A program made the translations under genes and the position numbers. The notes beneath the pieces were generated by a model. That model was not told the origin of the DNA. It saw only the letters and a list, made by a program, of their open reading frames with translations, and did not search any database. Source: Diprion similis (Eukaryota > Arthropoda > Insecta > Hymenoptera > Diprionidae). From it: 64,000 bases of DNA. Each line of letters opens with the position of its first letter. The first letter of the stretch is position 1. The DNA lies in the NCBI RefSeq assembly GCF_021155765.1, contig NC_060114.1, positions 7,936,001-8,000,000 on the forward strand, given 5' to 3'. Positions 58,801 through 64,000 of this stretch are shown here, piece after piece.

Positions 58801-60588
58801 AGGTTTTTGTTTCATCGTGAAGAAAGGCATTAACCTGCTCTGATTCCTCGTCGTTGAAGAGGTGCTCGTACCTGAGAACCGAGAGGCTTATTACAAACTG
58901 AGAAACCTCGTCAAGGTGGAGCAAGTGCCGCACTTTTTAAAGTCCGCCAATCTCGCCCGAGGCTCGAATAGCTGCTCCTCGATCAGGGCTGAAATTTGCT
59001 TCTTGTAGACGGCAACTTGCACGGGTGATACTTTTGGCTGCAAAGGTGACAAACACCGTTAACACATCCGTTAATTTCGTGATTTACCACCTGGAAAAAC
59101 TTAACCCCGAACCTTCAGGAAGGCTGGCGGTCCACTCCAGTCCAGGTACAGCTGTGTTTCCAGTCGCGGAAAGCCTGTCACTGCCTGCAGCATTGCGTCC
59201 AGCAAGCTTGAAAGGACCTCGACGAAGTACTTGCAAGGTGGATCAAGCACACATTCTCTGTTCTTGATTGTCACCCGCAAAACAAAACCTGGATTTCGAT
59301 ACTGCAATGCATGCGTGAAAAACTTAATTAAGACATTTTCTAGATGAAGATATATCCGGATTTATGGCACCTACACCAATTCCAAAAATGTAATTCATGT
59401 ACTGGGTCATCGTCTGTTTGCAGATAGCCAGCAGTTGGGATTCCATGAATTTATAAACGCAGTCGTAGAACCTTTTGAACCTCTTCTCCTGGAGCGGACT
59501 TGGCACGATTTGCTTTCTGTCATTCTTCAGGGTCACATGAAAGTAAAATTCACACTTAAATACACTATGATGATACTTTGACTAATTTGATCAATACTGA
59601 AATTCACGTACCATCAGAAATATATTTTGAATATCGCTAAACCAACAGTACTTTAGGTAATCTCTGGACCTCTCTATTTGCTGCATTAGCAACGTTTGGA
59701 AAGCGATCAAGTCCCAGCTCTTTTGCTGCCCCTCGATCACACTGATATCGATCAAGTGAAAGTTTCTGCAGGTGAGAAAGTCGATAAATCGATAGATTTT
59801 GGTAAGTTGTTGCAGTGACTGGAGGAGACTTACACGTAACAGTGAATCCAGACCTCGAGCATTTGGCGAACGCAAGTATGTATCAGGTACAAATCTCTTT
59901 CGATGACCAATTTGCGTTTGTGGTACTGTTTAATGTAATTTTCCGGCATCTCAATTTGTGTCTAAAATAAAAATTACAAATGAAATATCGGTAAACAACA
60001 AATTGTTTTTCAATCAAACCTTTTCATCCTGGGATCCTTGTCGATCAGGAAAATCCTTGAGAACAAATTCGACGATCGATCTCTTTACAGCTACAAGAAA
60101 ATCGTCCTTGATTTCCTTGAGCAACTTATCCCGCACCTCGTATCCCCAAAGTGTCTTTGGCACTAGTAACGATATATTGTCCAGTATTTTTCTCTCCAGA
60201 GGAGCGACGTGTATGGCGTCGACACCGTTTCGTATATAGTAGTAATATCTGTTCACTTCTCTGTCCCCCTTTAAGTCTATATCAATTCTCGGTAAATCCG
60301 GCTTGACAACCGTACCGACGAAATATCTCCTGAATTCTTCCCTCAAGACCCTCTGTTTAGCCGCTGACAAATCGCATCCAGTATCAATTACACGTCTACG
60401 TCTTTTTTTCATCCCATGAATCGGTTTTGCAGAGGGAGGTGAACCGGTTTTATACTCCTGATACAAAGAAGAGTTTTGAGAAACCGTTTCCTAATACTTT
60501 CAACTGAATGTGGAAATTATACCTCAAGACGAGGATCCGGTGCAGTACAAGACTGAGAATTTTCATTCTCGCTACCATCCCCAAGCAT
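46492..60588 (-). CDS. Dhc36C: Axonemal inner-arm dynein heavy chain (DNAH7/Dhc36C type), 34 exons
   Basis: This is a ciliary motor ATPase that slides axonemal microtubules as a single-headed inner-arm heavy chain. Exons: 60522-60588, 60020-60457, 59834-59961, 59612-59765, 59375-59524, 59113-59301, 58934-59037, 58602-58871, 58241-58545, 57353-58181, 56902-57282, 56391-56827, 56206-56321, 54714-56117, 54458-54655, 54263-54394, 53136-54191, 52902-53075, 52666-52838, 51604-52609, 51333-51521, 50186-51267, 49932-50123, 49629-49855, 49196-49566, 48958-49138, 48589-48887, 48361-48525, 48062-48302, 47707-47996, 47396-47633, 47170-47321, 46823-47104 and 46492-46698. All phases join, giving about 3,941 aa, close to human DNAH7. 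P-loops of AAA1-AAA4 are intact. The C-terminus ends [15 protein letters not shown]. Intron 16 uses a GC donor and intron 7 is only 62 bp. The exon 1 to 2 join is the one I could not confirm. Subfamily: DNAH7/DNAH12 fits better than DNAH3; inner-arm heavy chain is certain. Confidence 0.95.
50186..51521 (-). other. Dynein microtubule-binding domain, second stalk helix and AAA5
   Basis: Exons 21 and 22. The stalk tip contains [60 protein letters not shown] and [20 protein letters not shown]. The returning coiled coil ([20 protein letters not shown]) leads to AAA5 with [20 protein letters not shown] and [20 protein letters not shown]. The signatures are those of an active, full-length stalk. Confidence 0.92.
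51604..52838 (-). other. Dynein AAA4 and first stalk coiled coil
   Basis: Exons 19 and 20. AAA4 carries the P-loop [17 protein letters not shown], followed by [20 protein letters not shown] and the sensor-like [20 protein letters not shown]. The exon ends in the heptad-rich [20 protein letters not shown] region, the first helix of the stalk. Confidence 0.92.
53136..54191 (-). other. Dynein AAA3 exon
   Basis: About residues 1768-2119. It contains the P-loop [39 protein letters not shown], Walker [21 protein letters not shown] and a sensor region [23 protein letters not shown]3 is the regulatory nucleotide site of dyneins. Confidence 0.93.
54714..56117 (-). other. Dynein AAA1 and AAA2 exon
   Basis: This single 1,404-bp exon encodes about residues 1190-1657. 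AAA1, the main ATPase site, shows [20 protein letters not shown], the P-loop [13 protein letters not shown] and Walker [21 protein letters not shown], then [21 protein letters not shown]2 has a P-loop-like [12 protein letters not shown] and [19 protein letters not shown]. All key catalytic residues are present. Confidence 0.95.
56206..60588 (-). other. Dynein N-terminal tail and linker (exons 1-13)
   Basis: Residues 1 to about 1189. The tail contains [20 protein letters not shown] (exon 2), typical of the DNAH3/7/12 group, and [20 protein letters not shown] across the 62-bp intron. The linker is recognisable by [52 protein letters not shown] and the closing [10 protein letters not shown]. The linker swings against the AAA ring to give the power stroke. 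Confidence 0.9.
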
Positions 60589-62079
60589 GGCGGGCCCAGG
60601 ATAAACTGAGAATGATTTTTGGGGTCAATTAATGTGCTCGACGAAAAATGCTGACGGTGTGTTTGCGCCGTTTCACCGCGACGTCAACACAACGTTTTAT
60701 TCTCCCTGGACTACTACAAATTACAGGTTTTCACATTTTCGGCCTTTCAAACGCAAACAGTAATCCCGCAATTACTTGACAGTTTGTGAGTTGTCCTGCA
60801 ACAACGAATCGGTGGCGCTATCTGTTCAACAAAACGTCAAGTACTGCACAAATTCATTTGCGGGCTGCCAGTATTCGCGGCAATTTCTGCAGTGCACCGT
60901 TGACTTGTTCTACGTTACCAACCGTTACTGCCGCGCTTTAAAAATTATCTGTAAGATGGCGCCACTAAAGGTTTAAACACACAGTTTCACCAAATTTCCG
61001 ATTACGTTTTTACCGAGGTAACAAGCAACGGAAAGAAAGAACACGATTAACCCGCGTATATTCAACGAAGTTTTGTACTTCATTTAATTTTTTAATTTTT
61101 TTTCACGACACGCACGTTTATATATTACTAATTTTTTTATTCTTTTCAGAATACATTATATTACACATATGTATTATACATACGTCATCATACATGCATT
61201 GCACTGTCGATGTTACATTTCTTATTCTCTATATATCACATTTCATAACTCTGTTCATGTATCTTTCTTTAAGCATTTTCTTTTCCTGCTTTACAAGTCA
61301 TTATCAATATATATATATTTTTTTTTTTTTTTTATAAAATAGAATAACGTTATTTAAAATGTATACATACGTACACATATGTATTACTTGTACAATATAC
61401 TTTCAAATTTTATTCCTTCTTTTTATATAATATATATGTATAAGTATACTGTGGTAGTTTTTTTTTCAATTTTTATTGGTATTCCTATGGTTAACATCGA
61501 TCATATGGTGTGGGTATTTGTACGCTGCAGCACATACACAATATGCGGCATAATATAAGGAGGATGGTAATCAACTAACTTTCTTCTTTAATTCGCATCA
61601 AGCAAATTAAACGCTCGTAATCGTGATCATCATAATACGTTATACCGATGTATCATGCATATGTACGTCATGGATATTTTAGCTAATGATAAATTGGTAA
61701 TTAATGAAAACAAGAAGGATTATAAAAAGACAAGATGTAAAGCCAGTAGCAAAAAATTAAAATACATTATTAAGTCAAAGATATACAAAAATGGTTTTTT
61801 TTTCCTCTCAAATCTATATGACACAACATACATAGGCATACAAACAACTATAGACTGTCATCGCAACATGTTCATGTATTCTACAATAGATAGTAATAAT
61901 TCTATATGATCCGCTTTCATAATAGGACGGGTGGTTTATGCCTATTTAAGGGCATCCTGCCAAATTTTCAGATTCGCAGTTTCTGTTTTTTTTTTCACCT
62001 TCTTATATTGCACATAATTGCAAAAAATTATTATTTCTCTAGCGTTTATAATTATATAGGACGTATTCAGTAATAGTTA

Positions 62080-62400
62080 CAGGGACGTTTGCTGCCTAAT
62101 CAACGTGTTTTAGGCGTTGTGTCTCGATTTTTTGGTTATGGCTGTATTTCAACGTCTGAAAAGTGTCTAATTTTGGACGTACTTTAAACGTCTTAAGCGT
62201 CTCATCCATACGTATTTTTGTCTCGATGACAGACGCCTAAATTACGTCTAAGAGACGCCTAACGAAAAAATGACTGAGAACAACGCCTAAAGGTCAGACG
62301 TTTAGAAATAAAACGACTCACTATCGGATGTCTTTAAAAAGAAGACTACAAAATACGGAGTCTTTTTTGGACGTCTTTGCGTTGGTCGTCTGGAATAGCG
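62080..62400. other. Dense cluster of ACGTCT/AGACGCCTAA motifs
   Basis: More than a dozen variants of ACGTCT, AGACGT, AGACGCCTAA and TTAGGCGTT occur in both orientations within 320 bp, e.g. AAACGTCTTAAGCGTCTC and AGACGCCTAAATTACGTCTA. No frame explains them. It could be a satellite-like or transposon internal repeat, or a clustered binding site. Confidence 0.55.
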
Positions 62401-63431
62401 TACAAATTACATGCAATATCCGTTGTGTGTACATTTACAATTATATGCGCATGTGCGCAACTAAAATTGAACAGAAACTTTGAGAATTTAATGACTTTAT
62501 CGATAAAGTTATGGGGGGAAGTCATTTTTCGTGAAAAGGATAGTTATGTTTACCTAAGACAAATACTTATAAGTTTAAAATCTACGTTGTTACGTCTCTC
62601 CATGTTTCATAGTTCAATGCAATACATTACATAGATATATACGGAACATCGACTGCAATATTCTTTCAATTATATACTGATTACCAATTATGGTTTATAC
62701 GGTACTGAAGGTTTATTGAATTCCGTATTTCTTTTATACGATTTTTTCTTTTTTTTTTTTTTCATTCAATTCAAATTTATTCTCTGCAGTCTCACGCATG
62801 GATCTAAACATTTATATTATACAGGCACTTTAATAGCTATTAAATATATTATGTACATACATTTGTACAATCAAGGCGCCCCATTTCGAATCACCCATTG
62901 AAATAGTTCGGTTTTAAGCGAGACGTAAATAAATTGTTCGGATGAAAATTGAAGAATTTCGGGAAAACTCCCAAAAATACGAAATTCGAAAAATCAAACC
63001 TTATGCTAGAAAACCGTGACGTAATATTTACTGATTCGAGAAGAGTTGAAATGTTGAAATTTAACAATGTTTGACTGTTTCGATTACAAATTTCAATTAC
63101 GAGAGGGTAGAAAAAAATATTTCTGCTTAAACATAAGCGAATTTAATATTTTTTCCAAAATCACGTATTTTGCGAAATATCCTAATACGTTTTTTTAATA
63201 TAGGACACCCGGTACATGAATGAGATAGGAAATTTTTCGTACAATTATATACATATATAGTAGATGTTACATGGATATTCAATCGTAAAAACGTAGATAT
63301 AATAGATATTAGGTATTATTATATTGCATACTATTTATGATTACATATATATAATATACGTATAGCATAGGTATAATTGCATAATACATCCGTTATGCGT
63401 ACACAAATATGTATACATATTATGTATATAT

Positions 63432-63813
63432 ATTAGGGTGTGTCAAATTAGGAAAAATTTTCGAATTTCCTTGGTGGCCTTGGCTTAAATGTTAGATTTA
63501 GCTTGAAACAAATGTGTCAAAAAAACTGAGGGCTGTGGCGGAAGATTTAGGGGTTCCAAAAATCATTTAAACGTATATTGTCATCTCTTTATTGTGAGAA
63601 AATATTTATCGAAGCTAAAAGATGTTAATTTCAAACTCGTTGGTAAGAAACGGTAAGAAACGATCCTCGAAAAAAATAAAATTCCCAATTTTTTGTTTGA
63701 TTTTTATGAGAAAAACCCACATTGAAACAGAAATTAATATTTTTTATAGTTGAAAGTTGTCAACATTAAAGCCGTGTGCCCCAAGGAAATTCGACTTTTT
63801 TTTTAATTTAACA
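63432..63813. mobile_element. TTAGGGTG-family fold-back element
   Basis: The left end TATTAGGGTGTGTCAAATTA and the right end TAACATCCCCTAATA are inverted, with arms of about 50 bp that include CGAATTTCCTTGG against CCAAGGAAATTCG. TA flanks both ends. The right arm carries GTGCCCCAAGG, like the element at 1202. The 380 bp contain no frame. Confidence 0.7.
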
Positions 63814-63821
63814 TCCCCTAA

Positions 63822-64000
63822 TATACATAGTCTAGGGTGGTCCTTAATAAGGTCATTTCCGAATTTCGACCAGCTCATCCCCAAATCGGCGTTAGATAAT
63901 TCAAAGATAACTCCCTAATTTTTTCAGATTTTTATCTCAACTTTAACCAGAGTCCCAAAGAGGGTGGATTTTATTCAACCCTTTCAGGGACACATCGAAT
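63822..64000. mobile_element. Partial TTAGGGTG-family element cut by the window edge
   Basis: It begins CTAGGGTGGTCCTTAATAAG, close to the left end at 1202, and contains AGTCCCAAAGAGGGT in the position of the family's GTGCCCCAAAGG block. The right end lies outside the window. Confidence 0.55.

Larger units (their letters stand above)
60589..64000. other. Dynein 5' flank and AT-rich intergenic DNA
   Basis: The first 400 bp should hold the dynein promoter. An AAGATGGCGCC motif at about 60954-60964 resembles a YY1/Pho-type core motif, and I see no X-box. Beyond 61000 the sequence is TATA-rich, with a motif cluster at 62080-62400 and two TTAGGGTG-family elements at the right edge. No coding exon is recognisable. 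Confidence 0.55.

Noticed and set aside
46492..60588. Possibility that the gene encodes cytoplasmic dynein
   Set aside because: The YYYYIRNG tail motif, the DNAH7-like linker and the C-terminus [16 protein letters not shown] fit the single-headed axonemal group.

Overview
The window is nuclear DNA of an insect, inferred from split genes with short GT-AG introns, long AT-rich intergenic DNA with microsatellites and fold-back elements, and three recognisable animal genes plus one microRNA. A hymenopteran such as a sawfly is possible, but the sequence alone does not prove it. There are no bacterial, viral or CRISPR-like features.

Layout. (1) 1-5354 is AT-rich 3' flank with repeats. (2) 5355-10040, minus strand: a five-exon CSRNP/Axud1 gene (cysteine-serine-rich nuclear protein, about 997 aa) with an unusually long acidic N-terminus and two hairpin elements in its last intron. 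(3) 10041-21394 is intergenic. (4) 21395-22896, minus strand: a bHLH transcription factor of the Olig/BHLHE22 type (Oli), three sure exons and a probable first exon. (5) 22897-46491 is a 23.6 kb region without a recognisable protein gene. It holds the mir-124 hairpin (plus strand, 42928-43028), G-rich islands carrying RFX-type X-box motifs, two CRE sites and several mobile-element remnants. (6) 46492-60588, minus strand: a 34-exon axonemal inner-arm dynein heavy chain (DNAH7/Dhc36C type, about 3,941 aa), reconstructed exon by exon with phases that agree at every junction except that of the first exon. (7) 60589-64000 is AT-rich flank with more mobile-element remnants and a cluster of ACGTCT-like motifs.

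How it fits together. Oli-type bHLH factors and miR-124 are both neuronal regulators. From memory, Oli, Dhc36C and mir-124 lie close together on Drosophila 2L, and in humans BHLHE22 lies near MIR124-2 and BHLHE23 near MIR124-3. The block here may therefore be ancient microsynteny, with the 23.6 kb between Oli and the dynein gene acting as a shared neuronal regulatory domain. The X-box islands in it suggest RFX input. RFX factors also control ciliary genes such as axonemal dyneins, which in insects are used in ciliated sensory neurons and sperm.
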